Below, in pieces: positions 8,426 through 15,472 of a stretch of DNA of 20,487 nucleotides (positions are counted from its first letter, which is position 1; each line of letters begins with the position of its first letter). The notes beneath the pieces were generated by a model. That model ran no database searches and was not told the origin of the DNA. It saw only the letters and a list, made by a program, of their open reading frames with translations. The stretch is taken from the IMG/VR virus record IMGVR_UViG_3300017735_000139, positions 1-20,487 of that record. One strand, written 5' to 3'. The DNA comes from a virus. A program made the translations under genes and the position numbers.

Positions 8426-8442
8426 GACTACACCCTGTAGTC
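8426..8442 (+). promoter_or_regulatory. Perfect 7-bp triloop hairpin before the 74-aa gene
   Basis: GACTACA-CCC-TGTAGTC is an exact inverted repeat with a 3-base loop. It starts two bases after the T-run of the terminator and ends 28 bases before the next start codon. It matches the geometry of the hairpins at 7890 and 11111 though not their sequence. It could be an operator or a 5' mRNA-stabilising stem. Confidence 0.45.
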
Positions 8443-8470
8443 GCGCAACCAGCCATAGGAGGACATCATC

Positions 8471-8695
8471 ATGGCAACAGTACAAATCGGCGTTCACACG
8501 CAAATCGACGGCATCGAGCATGAACTTGCAGACGTCGTACACAATCACGCAAACCTCGACTTCAATGACGCTCAGTGGGTTGCGAACCAGTCGCTCGTGG
8601 GCGACGTCACCATCATGGACGCATCACCAGCAATGGAAGATGCAGTCAAATCATGCGGTCTTGCGGCATTCGTATCATTCACAACGCTTGACTAA
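8471..8695 (+). CDS. Unknown 74-aa early protein
   Basis: No family recognised. The product is acidic, with several His and Asn residues (V-V-H-N-H-A-N-L-D-F-N-D). It has no membrane segment and no nucleic-acid-binding motif. The ATG has AGGAGGA upstream at good spacing. It sits between the early terminator and a TGTGACA dyad and seems to begin a new transcription unit of small genes. Function cannot be assigned. Confidence 0.7.
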   Translation: MATVQIGVHTQIDGIEHELADVVHNHANLDFNDAQWVANQSLVGDVTIMDASPAMEDAVKSCGLAAFVSFTTLD

Positions 8696-8696
8696 C

Positions 8697-8714
8697 TGTG
8701 ACACAACTGTCACA
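8697..8714 (+). promoter_or_regulatory. 18-bp palindrome TGTGACA-N4-TGTCACA (operator or stem-loop)
   Basis: A perfect 7-bp inverted repeat with CAAC between its arms starts two bases after a stop codon. An AT-rich TATATAAC (8717-8724) follows, resembling a -10 element, so this could be an operator over a promoter for the small-gene cluster. TGTGACA also occurs at 15628-15634 and at 18471-18477, both within upstream regions. Confidence 0.4.
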
Positions 8715-8744
8715 CATATATAACACGACTTAGGAGAGTCATTT

Positions 8745-8828
8745 ATGCAAGAATTTCTATCACCGGACGACTTGGACAAGGTCTATCACGTTGTCAAAGC
8801 CGTCATCACCTATCTGTTCGGGAGTTAA
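8745..8828 (+). CDS. Very small ORF, 27 aa
   Basis: ATG at 8745 is preceded by TAGGAGAG at normal spacing, and the frame stays open for 27 codons to TAA, two bases before the next gene's ATG. The peptide begins M-Q-E-F-L-S-P-D-D-L-D and ends V-I-T-Y-L-F-G-S, amphipathic with a hydrophobic second half. The tight packing and ribosome-binding site argue that it is translated. Function unknown. Confidence 0.5.
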   Translation: MQEFLSPDDLDKVYHVVKAVITYLFGS

Positions 8829-8830
8829 TC

Positions 8831-9103
8831 ATGAGCAAACGCACACGAATGACAGTATCGCTGTCACCATCACAATACGCACAACTTCACACCCGCAAGT
8901 CGCTTGCGCGACGACTGCTGGAAATCTTCGGTTACTTCGCAGTGGGCATGGCTATCTATGGTTTGGTCATGCTAGTCGCCACCAACCTCGTAACTGGTTG
9001 TGGCCAAGCGACTTACCACGCAGACAGGACATGGGAGACAGGCACTTGTCACCCTGCATGGCTGTTCCCCGATTCAAAGCAGAGCGTGAAGGGAACGTGG
9101 TAG
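8831..9103 (+). CDS. Small membrane protein (90 aa)
   Basis: A basic N-terminus (residues 1-29, several Arg/Lys) is followed by one strong hydrophobic segment at about 30-53 (L-L-E-I-F-G-Y-F-A-V-G-M-A-I-Y-G-L-V-M-L-V-A-T). The C-terminal 35 residues are polar with two cysteines, probably on the outer side of the inner membrane by the positive-inside rule. GGGAG precedes ATG. No family recognised. A holin or superinfection-exclusion role is possible, but its place in the early arm argues against lysis. Confidence 0.7.
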   Translation: MSKRTRMTVSLSPSQYAQLHTRKSLARRLLEIFGYFAVGMAIYGLVMLVATNLVTGCGQATYHADRTWETGTCHPAWLFPDSKQSVKGTW

Positions 9104-9192
9104 TGAGAGACCACGACATAAAGCGCTATGCAATCGAGTTTTGCATAGTCGCAATGCTTGCATGGGCAATGTGTCCCTGCAACGGAGCGTGA
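9103..9192 (+). CDS. Possible 29-aa hydrophobic peptide, GTG start
   Basis: GTG at 9103 overlaps the TAG stop of the membrane-protein gene (TAGTG), with AAGGGA about a dozen bases upstream. The peptide has a short hydrophobic core (F-C-I-V-A-M-L-A-W-A-M-C) and three cysteines. An earlier in-frame ATG near 9061 would lengthen it by 14 residues into the preceding gene. It fills what would otherwise be a gap, which supports it weakly. No function is assigned. Confidence 0.4.
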   Translation: MRDHDIKRYAIEFCIVAMLAWAMCPCNGA

Positions 9193-9193
9193 C

Positions 9194-9337
9194 ATGGTTG
9201 GAAAATATCACGTCATCACCACGCCTCGCGGCTACGCCGTGAGGTGCATCTTAACCGGATACATCGAAGCCAAGTCGCGTACACGCGCACAGGCTGAGCG
9301 TATCTGCAATCTCATGAACAAAGGGAGTTCAACATGA
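9194..9337 (+). CDS. Unknown 47-aa basic protein
   Basis: The frame runs from ATG at 9194, one base after the previous stop, to a TGA that overlaps the next ATG (ATGA). The product is basic. It has a beta-like start (K-Y-H-V-I-T-T-P-R-G-Y-A-V) and then a helix (T-R-A-Q-A-E-R-I-C-N-L-M-N). This resembles a small beta-beta-alpha fold, but no family is recognised. Coupling at both ends supports expression. Confidence 0.55.
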   Translation: MVGKYHVITTPRGYAVRCILTGYIEAKSRTRAQAERICNLMNKGSST

Positions 9338-10131
9338 AATCGAAAGTAATCTCACGCACCAATCGCGAAAGACTGGCAACCATCCTGACTGTGTTCGCTT
9401 GCAAGGACGAGTTCAAGCCCATTATGGACAAGTACAACGAGGCTTGCGACTTGCTGACACCAATACACGATAAAATCCTCGACGACATTGACGCCTTGCC
9501 CGACTTGGCCAAGCGATTTGTCAGAGTTCATGTGGATGAGAGTATGGAAGTTGACATGGACAAGCCTGTGTACGACTTGCGTACAGTCTACAACATGGTC
9601 AATCCATTCTATGGCGACGAACAACGATACGGACAGATGGCCTTTGGTGATGGCGACGTCATTGAGGTCACGAGTGCGGAGCGGTTCGGCTTCAATGTTG
9701 AGCAAGACCAGTTTGATTGGGACAAGTCTCTGTTCCCAAAAGACCGCCATTTTAGTTGCGTCTTTAGCGACATGCGCTACGCGTATGTGAAGTCCAACCG
9801 CACAATCTCGTCACGAAGCGGAACCACCGTCCCTGATGAGTACCTAGCAGACTTGCAACCAGCCCTAGCCGCCAAGGCTTGGGCAACCAGCATGCACTGT
9901 GCCTTGTCCGACAACATGCGGAGTATGGCTCGTGAACTGACCGAGAACATCGAGACTGCCAAGACTACGAAGAATCTCGTAGCCGCATGGCCGGAGGCCG
10001 AGCCATTCGTGGCCAAGTTGTACCCCGAATGCACAGACAGTGGGGTGCAGTCGACTTGCGAGACACCGCTCGGCAACATCATCTTGCGTCACATCAAGCA
10101 ACTGCCAGCACCAGCACAGGCGGCTGAGTAA
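9334..10131 (+). CDS. 265-aa early protein, possibly related to the Nmad5 family
   Basis: The protein is soluble and mixed alpha/beta. Near residues 208-224 it has K-T-T-K-N-L-V-A-A-W-P-E-A-E-P-F-V. I recall an 'L-x-x-x-W-P-E' motif of this kind near the C-terminus of phage proteins labelled nucleotide-modification-associated domain 5. The N-terminal helix begin (R-T-N-R-E-R-L-A-T-I-L) is also compatible. This link is a memory-based hint, not established. GGGAG stands before the ATG. The last residues are Ala/Pro-rich. It is coupled to neighbours on both sides (ATGA, TAATG). Confidence 0.7.
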   Translation: MKSKVISRTNRERLATILTVFACKDEFKPIMDKYNEACDLLTPIHDKILDDIDALPDLAKRFVRVHVDESMEVDMDKPVYDLRTVYNMVNPFYGDEQRYGQMAFGDGDVIEVTSAERFGFNVEQDQFDWDKSLFPKDRHFSCVFSDMRYAYVKSNRTISSRSGTTVPDEYLADLQPALAAKAWATSMHCALSDNMRSMARELTENIETAKTTKNLVAAWPEAEPFVAKLYPECTDSGVQSTCETPLGNIILRHIKQLPAPAQAAE

Positions 10132-10328
10132 TGGAAGCATTCGTCATAGACAAAACCAACAGTGGCGACGACTACCTATACGTCGACGTTCCCTCGCATG
10201 GTTTGACAGTAATGATAGGCAACGGAGATGACGGCGTCACTGTCGACATGTATCCGATGGCCGAAGTTTGGGATGAACCAATCGCCGCAATCTGGGCGAC
10301 AACTACGGAAGGAGCAAACCATCAATGA
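10131..10328 (+). CDS. Unknown 65-aa acidic protein
   Basis: It starts in the TAATG overlap with the preceding gene and ends inside the next start codon. It is strongly acidic with many Asp and Gly residues (G-N-G-D-D-G-V-T-V-D) and likely all-beta. No family recognised. A DNA-mimic role is conceivable for such a small acidic early protein, but the charge alone does not show it. Confidence 0.65.
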   Translation: MEAFVIDKTNSGDDYLYVDVPSHGLTVMIGNGDDGVTVDMYPMAEVWDEPIAAIWATTTEGANHQ

Positions 10329-10849
10329 ACCGATTTGTCACGAACCTTTGTCCAAAGATTGCCGCGCAAGACCAGTGTGACAAACATCTACGCAAAATGC
10401 TTATCGAAGAAGCGCAGATGTTGTCGACTGCACTGCATGACAATCACCCGCACATGTATCGTGACGACTTATACAAGCCAGTCCATCAGGGGCATCCATG
10501 CACCCTGTGGGCAGGTGAGTCATGTTCAAACTGGCTGTGGGCATACAAGCATTGGCAAGGTCTTGCCGATGAGTATGAGTTCCGGTTCGGTAATGCCGAC
10601 CACAAAACCATTCGTATCATGCGGCCACTGTTGCATGAGGTACGAAACCGCGTTGACTTCATGACTTCATGGGACAACGTCAACCACACACCACACCCAC
10701 AATGCTTTGGCGACTGGCCTCACAAGACTAAGGAGGACTGGCCTGTCACGGCATACCGTTCATACATTCGCGACTACAAAACCACAGTAATGAAGGAGAT
10801 GAAGTGGACACGTCGCACTCAACCCCAATGGTTCACAAGGAGGCCATAA
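10325..10849 (+). CDS. Pyrimidine-dimer glycosylase-family-like phage protein (174 aa)
   Basis: The pattern matches a widespread phage family: A-A-x-D-x-C-D-K-H-x-x-K-M-x-x-E-E-A-Q-M-L-S-T-A (about 13-36), then Y-K-P-x-H-x-x-H-P-C-T-x-W-A (50-63), then S-x-x-N-W-L-W and L-A-D-E-Y-x-x-R-F-G-N (68-90). I know such proteins as a conserved group sometimes labelled pyrimidine-dimer DNA glycosylase / Pyr_excise-like. The conserved Cys, His and acidic residues suggest an active or metal-binding site, but the activity of this subgroup is uncertain. AAGGAG stands about ten bases before ATG. It may repair or nick DNA. No truncation is seen. Confidence 0.7.
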   Translation: MNRFVTNLCPKIAAQDQCDKHLRKMLIEEAQMLSTALHDNHPHMYRDDLYKPVHQGHPCTLWAGESCSNWLWAYKHWQGLADEYEFRFGNADHKTIRIMRPLLHEVRNRVDFMTSWDNVNHTPHPQCFGDWPHKTKEDWPVTAYRSYIRDYKTTVMKEMKWTRRTQPQWFTRRP

Positions 10850-11103
10850 TGAATATCAACAACTATGAATCACCACGACTAGCGTGGCACGAGGCTTCGG
10901 CAGTGCTTCAGTATCAAATCTGCAAACTCGTGGCAGAAAACGACAGCTTTGTGAAACAAGCAGTCGAACTCGCACGCAAGGAGCGCCGCATAAACAAGCA
11001 ATGCCATGCCGTGGCTCGTCACCGCCTCATCCAAGCGAAGGAAGTACGCGATGAAAGTCGTGTTCTTATCGCCAGCCTCGAAACAATGATGAGGGGGGTC
11101 TAG
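10849..11103 (+). CDS. Unknown 84-aa helical, basic protein
   Basis: AAGGAGG six bases before ATG and a TAATG overlap with the preceding stop fix this start. An in-frame ATG 45 bases upstream lacks a comparable site. The product is mostly one long helical, basic stretch (E-L-A-R-K-E-R-R-I-N-K-Q-C-H-A-V-A-R-H-R), coiled-coil-like. Nothing more specific is recognised. It is the last gene before the second leader hairpin. Confidence 0.65.
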   Translation: MNINNYESPRLAWHEASAVLQYQICKLVAENDSFVKQAVELARKERRINKQCHAVARHRLIQAKEVRDESRVLIASLETMMRGV

Positions 11104-11110
11104 CGCAATA

Positions 11111-11152
11111 AAACCCCGAAGGGGTTTGGGGAGAACAGTGAGTGGCTGTTCT
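11111..11152 (+). promoter_or_regulatory. Leader hairpin pair before the CobS-like gene, copy B
   Basis: AAACCCC-GAA-GGGGTTT (11111-11127) is a perfect 7-bp triloop stem followed by GGGG, then a second perfect stem AGAACAG-N7-CTGTTCT (11132-11152). It starts seven bases after a stop codon, and the start codon comes 37 bases later. No T-run follows, so it is not an ordinary terminator. It repeats the element at 7890-7944 in both sequence (first hairpin) and layout. Confidence 0.5.
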
Positions 11153-11189
11153 GCCAAATCAACCAAGCATTCAAAGGAGATACACACAC

Positions 11190-13190
11190 ATGCTTGATAC
11201 CATCACAATCGCATCGGAAGCAGTCAAGGCTTCCCACACCACCGACAACACAAGTCGTGCCGCGCTTCGCAAGATTGCTCGCACGGTCATCAACGATAGC
11301 AGTGTTGTTACCACCGACATGAAGTCGAACTTCCAAGCGCGGACTGGCGAGAGTTTCAACGGCATGATTGACAAGGTGCATCGCAACGTACTCTTGAACA
11401 TCATCTCCGATGGCTTGTCCACTGCGACTGGCATCCCTGACTCCATGCAAAAGTGCATGGACAAGATAGCTGAATCTTGGAACGACGACAGCAAATGCCA
11501 ACCAGCCGAGCGAGGTGGCGGCGTAAGTCGTGGCTATCATAAAGACTTCCAGCGAGTCGAGAATGCTGTCGCTCACATCAATGGTCACGCTGGTAAGCAT
11601 GACATTCACAAAGGGCTTTGGCGCAGTGACATGAAACTCAACGCCTTTGGTGACGCCATACAGTGTGCGGCTAGTATGATAATCGACCAGTTCGGTTTGC
11701 CTAAACCTACGCACTTTGACGTTAATACCCCTGACGTCAAGTCTCGTTACAACATGCGTATCGTCAACCGCATGATGGACGACTTGCCAATCGACAGGAG
11801 CAACAACGACCTTGTCGATGGCATACAGGATAACATCTATAGTCGCGACTATGACAATGCGCCAGTCGATTACGATTCACTCAGCACCGCACAGCAAGAG
11901 CGTGTCGAAGACCTAACCAAGCGTTACATCCAGATGTATGACATATCTGGTGAGTTGAACGCCGACGATGGCCAACGCCTTGAGAAGAATGAATCACCCA
12001 ACAACAACAGCATTGTGGTTGACCCCAACCTCAAGCAAGGCGTTGACCTCATGCTCAACCAAGCGACACAGGGTAAGGTGACTGACATCAACGTGTTGAT
12101 TGAGGGCATCGCTCGTAACACTCAGCTTGAGGAAGAGTTGAGTAAGCTACGCGATGCACAGATGGTGCCTAACTTCGCAACGTCTGGCACTGATGTCGTT
12201 GATGAGTCGACGCTGACTTACGAAGTCGTGATGCGTAAGGCCAGTGACATCTTCCTCTCGCCTGCTGGCAAGAAGTCACCCAAGCTAGACTTCGATGTGC
12301 CAACGCTAGTCTGGCGCAACGATGCTGGTGATGAGGTTCGTCACCCTATGTGTCCTGAGATTGACCACACCTACCAGTTCCGGCAGTACATGCTCATTAA
12401 GTTCTTGTCGGCCATCAAGTTTGGTCACAACTCATGGCTCCACGGTCACACTGGTACTGGCAAGACGACATTCGTCGAGCAGGTAGCCGCTTGGTGTGGC
12501 GTTCCAGTCGAGCGACTTAACCTTGACTCGAATCTTGAGCGGGCTGACGTCATTGGTGGCAAAGAGATTGAGGTCGATAACGGTTCGCCTATCACGGTGT
12601 ATCGTGAGGGTATCTTGCCTCGTGCTATGGCCAAGCCATGTTGGTTTATCTGCGATGAGATTGATGCTGGTCGTGCCGACATGTTGTTCGTCTTGCAACG
12701 TGCGCTTGAGGGCAAGGGGCTGACAATCACCGAGGATGCAGGACGTGTCGTCAAACCACACGACTTGTTCCGCTTCGTCGCAACAGCCAACAGTCGTGGG
12801 CAGGGTGATGAGTTCGGGTTCTATGCTGGTGTTCGCCCCATGAACATCGCCATGCTCGACAGGTTCACCATGTTTATTGAGGTTCCGTATCTCGACAAGG
12901 ACGATGAGATGCGGTTGCTCAAGACTGCGTATCCCAAGATGACAGAGAATGAGCGGTCAGAGTTCTGCGAGTTCAGTCAGAAGGTACGTCAGGCATTCTG
13001 CAACGGCGAGATTAGCAAGACGCTATCGCCTCGTGGTCTGCACTCAATGGCGAGTTACTATCTGCACTTCAAATCGTTGATGCCTAACGACGAGGCACGA
13101 CTTGAGGCCGCCAAGGTGGCTGTGATTGATGCGGCCCCGGCTGACAATCGTCACACCATTGAGCAGATGTTCACAACTCTAGTCGGGTAA
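11190..13190 (+). CDS. CobS-like AAA+ (MoxR-type) ATPase with long N-terminal extension (666 aa)
   Basis: The AAA+ module fills about residues 385-600: Walker A G-H-T-G-T-G-K-T (419-426), Walker B W-F-I-C-D-E-I-D (485-492), sensor-1 A-T-A-N-S (530-534) and an arginine finger in M-L-D-R-F (R558). Segments such as R-L-N-L-D-S-N-L-E-R-A-D-V-I-G and D-E-I-D-A-G-R-A-D-M-L-F-V-L-Q-R follow alphaproteobacterial CobS closely. CobS is about 330 aa, so the first about 380 residues are additional and unassigned (helical, charged). The start is ATG 11190, with AAAGGAG about ten bases upstream. A longer reading from GTG 11142 would run through the leader hairpin. It pairs with the VWA protein encoded next but one. 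Such pairs remodel or unfold partner proteins using ATP, and in CobST they drive cobalt insertion. Confidence 0.88.
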   Translation: MLDTITIASEAVKASHTTDNTSRAALRKIARTVINDSSVVTTDMKSNFQARTGESFNGMIDKVHRNVLLNIISDGLSTATGIPDSMQKCMDKIAESWNDDSKCQPAERGGGVSRGYHKDFQRVENAVAHINGHAGKHDIHKGLWRSDMKLNAFGDAIQCAASMIIDQFGLPKPTHFDVNTPDVKSRYNMRIVNRMMDDLPIDRSNNDLVDGIQDNIYSRDYDNAPVDYDSLSTAQQERVEDLTKRYIQMYDISGELNADDGQRLEKNESPNNNSIVVDPNLKQGVDLMLNQATQGKVTDINVLIEGIARNTQLEEELSKLRDAQMVPNFATSGTDVVDESTLTYEVVMRKASDIFLSPAGKKSPKLDFDVPTLVWRNDAGDEVRHPMCPEIDHTYQFRQYMLIKFLSAIKFGHNSWLHGHTGTGKTTFVEQVAAWCGVPVERLNLDSNLERADVIGGKEIEVDNGSPITVYREGILPRAMAKPCWFICDEIDAGRADMLFVLQRALEGKGLTITEDAGRVVKPHDLFRFVATANSRGQGDEFGFYAGVRPMNIAMLDRFTMFIEVPYLDKDDEMRLLKTAYPKMTENERSEFCEFSQKVRQAFCNGEISKTLSPRGLHSMASYYLHFKSLMPNDEARLEAAKVAVIDAAPADNRHTIEQMFTTLVG

Positions 13191-13200
13191 GGAGGAAGCG

Positions 13201-13374
13201 ATGCCTAGATACGAAGTAACCCGAAGCTATACTGTTATATGCGTAGCTACAGTTGAAGCTGATACGCATGACCATGCAGAAGAAATAGCTTGTGATTCTG
13301 GTGACATACACTGGAAAGAATATGATGGTGACTATGATACCGAAGTATATGTAGAGGAGATTGTAAATGACTAA
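13201..13374 (+). CDS. Small acidic protein (57 aa), DpnD/PcfM-like in pattern
   Basis: ATG follows an excellent AAGGAGG site and the frame ends eight bases inside the next gene. The peptide starts M-P-R-Y-E-V-T-R-S-Y-T-V, then V-E-A-D-T-H-D-H-A-E-E-I-A, then W-K-E-Y-D-G-D-Y-D-T-E-V. This 'Y-x-V-x-A-x-x-x-x-E-A' layout resembles small DpnD/PcfM-like phage and plasmid proteins. Its codons (gaa, gat, tat, gta) look more AT-rich than those of both large neighbours. It sits between the ATPase and the VWA gene, so it may serve that complex. Confidence 0.65.
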   Translation: MPRYEVTRSYTVICVATVEADTHDHAEEIACDSGDIHWKEYDGDYDTEVYVEEIVND

Positions 13375-15472
13375 ATACATACCAGAAACAGCGGCACTCG
13401 ACGACGTCGTCATGACAGGTGATGACTTGATGGATGCTACCAGTAAGAACGTGCGGACGTTCTCGACTGACCATGACACTGACTGCATATTCGTCGGTGA
13501 TGGTGCGGCAACCGATGGTGACACGGTGTATCTGCCTAGTCTGAATGGCGATGCCGATGTGACCAAGCGGCAAGCACTCGTGCTTGGTGGGTTCGCACTG
13601 CACGAGACACTGCACAAACTACTGACCGACTTCCGATGGTTCAAGAAGAAGGTCAAGGGCTGGTCGGTATTCACCAAGTCTATGCACAATGCCATTGAGG
13701 ATGTGCGTATCGAGAATGGTGGGCGTGTTCTATATAATGGCTTGCCCAAACAGGTCGACAAGACTGCGCGTGAGGTCAACCGCAAGTTCATTGATGAAGT
13801 GTATCGTGACCGCCCCGAATGCGTGAAAGACTTTGGGGTTATCGGGCCAGTCGCAGTGACGTGGGCGGGCCGCAAGGCGCTTGGCTATGACGACCCATCC
13901 AATGAGGAAGCGCTAAGTCTTCTGCCCAATGACATCCGCAAGCGTGTCGAGCGCATCGCACAGCAAGCCATGAAGCTGGATACTGGTGTCCGTGGCATGG
14001 GTCAAGTCGACCAACGTGCGGCATTCAATGGATGTAAGAAGGGTGGCTTGCTTGCCGAGCGTATCACCAAGCAGTTGGAAGAAGAGTTGGAAGAGAAACA
14101 GAAACAGAAACAGCGTGTGGGAGAAGAAGGTAATGGCACAACGGAACAGCAACGTGATGAGAACGAACAAGGGCAAGAACAATCTGGCACCGGAGGGTCA
14201 GAGCAGACGTCAGGCGAGAAGACACTTGGCGAAGATGGAGCGGGTCAAGGCGAGGAAGCAGGCAAGTCTCGCGACAAAATGAAAGACACCGATGGCAAAC
14301 CGTCCGACAGCCAACAGAAGTCTGGCAATGGCATCGGCAACGGTGGCAACGATACCTACGGTGAGATGGTCAAGGACATCGACCCGATTGACCCGAACAT
14401 CGACGCCGCCGCTAGTCGTATCGTCGATGAGATAAATCAGTCTGACCCAACAGGCTATCGTGTTTGGTGTCCATCTGCTGATGAGTTGCACACTCGGTAC
14501 AATGATAACCGACTTAATGGTTTACGCTTTGGGCAAGGCGGTGGTCGCAAGCTGTTCGATGAATCCAAGAAGCGAAGCGGCGGTGCCTTGTCGACTATCC
14601 GTCGTAAGTTGGAGCGTGTGTTGCTCGAAGCCAAGGAATCCATGTGGGAAAACGGCAAGCGTTCTGGTCGCATGGATGTGCAACGCAACGCGACTAAGAT
14701 AGTTCAGCTACGTCCCAATGTGTTCCGTCGTCGTGAGACAGAGCAGGCTGTGAACAGTGCGCTTACCATCCTGATTGACCAGTCGGGTTCAATGGATGAT
14801 GGCGTCAAGATTGAGTTGGCACAGCAGACAACCATCGCAATCTTGGAAGCCCTTGAGCCAACACAAGTACCAGTCGAGGTGATTGGTCACAACACTGGCG
14901 GCGTACCTAATCGCACCGACTACGACAGGAAGAAACGTCAGCAGAAACGCAAGGCCAGTATAAATGCGGCTGAGTATGGTCGTGGCAGAGTTACAGTCGA
15001 CAAAGATTATGGTCGGTACAACAAGATTGATTACTTCTTGTACAAGTCTTTTGAGGACAGCTTGTCTGTGTGTCGTGAGTCACTAGGCTGGATGGTTCAA
15101 ACGACTAAGGGTTCCAATGCTGACGGCGATGCCGTCCGGTATGCGGCAAAGCGTTTGCTTCAGAGACAAGAGCCTCGCAAGATACTGTTCGTGTTGAGTG
15201 ACGGTGCGCCAGCTTGGTACAGCGACACACATGACAAGCACCAATGGACTAGAGATTGTGTTGAATGGTGCAAGCATCAGGGCATTCATGTTGTCGGGCT
15301 TGGCATGTTGGATGGCTCGGTTGCTAGTTATTACCCCGACTACATTGTAGTTCACAACATTGATGACTTCGCCAAGACCTACATAAATAAGATTGCCAAG
15401 ATGTTGCTTGGCAAGGGTGAGATTAACCACGATGCAATGAAGACAGGGGTTCGCCGTGGCACGAAAATGTAG
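13367..15472 (+). CDS. CobT-like VWA protein with zincin-like N-terminal motif (701 aa)
   Basis: Three regions are visible. Residues 70-120 hold H-E-T-L-H (79-83), followed by N-A-I-E-D-V-R-I-E (108-116), the HExxH-plus-downstream-Glu layout of gluzincin metallopeptidases and of VWA-like metallopeptidase proteins (DUF2201 type). Residues about 232-330 are a low-complexity Glu/Gln/Gly/Lys linker. The C-terminus from about 465 is a von Willebrand A domain with MIDAS D-Q-S-G-S (471-475), a downstream Asn/Asp-rich segment G-S-N-A-D-G-D-A (583-590) and L-S-D-G-A-P (610-615), arranged as in CobT. The upstream ATPase would be its partner. GGAG lies seven bases before ATG. Peptidase activity is a hypothesis, and the MIDAS looks intact. 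No CobN-like large chelatase subunit is present here. Confidence 0.88.
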   Translation: MTKYIPETAALDDVVMTGDDLMDATSKNVRTFSTDHDTDCIFVGDGAATDGDTVYLPSLNGDADVTKRQALVLGGFALHETLHKLLTDFRWFKKKVKGWSVFTKSMHNAIEDVRIENGGRVLYNGLPKQVDKTAREVNRKFIDEVYRDRPECVKDFGVIGPVAVTWAGRKALGYDDPSNEEALSLLPNDIRKRVERIAQQAMKLDTGVRGMGQVDQRAAFNGCKKGGLLAERITKQLEEELEEKQKQKQRVGEEGNGTTEQQRDENEQGQEQSGTGGSEQTSGEKTLGEDGAGQGEEAGKSRDKMKDTDGKPSDSQQKSGNGIGNGGNDTYGEMVKDIDPIDPNIDAAASRIVDEINQSDPTGYRVWCPSADELHTRYNDNRLNGLRFGQGGGRKLFDESKKRSGGALSTIRRKLERVLLEAKESMWENGKRSGRMDVQRNATKIVQLRPNVFRRRETEQAVNSALTILIDQSGSMDDGVKIELAQQTTIAILEALEPTQVPVEVIGHNTGGVPNRTDYDRKKRQQKRKASINAAEYGRGRVTVDKDYGRYNKIDYFLYKSFEDSLSVCRESLGWMVQTTKGSNADGDAVRYAAKRLLQRQEPRKILFVLSDGAPAWYSDTHDKHQWTRDCVEWCKHQGIHVVGLGMLDGSVASYYPDYIVVHNIDDFAKTYINKIAKMLLGKGEINHDAMKTGVRRGTKM

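Noticed and set aside
8791-9102. Longer 133-codon frame upstream of the 29-aa peptide
   Set aside because: Its first 100 codons lie in another frame across the membrane-protein gene, which has the better start and a clear membrane segment.
11142-11189. Longer GTG start of the CobS-like gene
   Set aside because: It would run through the second leader hairpin and has no ribosome-binding site; ATG 11190 has AAAGGAG.
11190-15472. Cobalamin biosynthesis genes in the strict sense
   Set aside because: The proteins have long extra regions, no CobN or other pathway gene is nearby, and AAA+/VWA pairs have many other roles.
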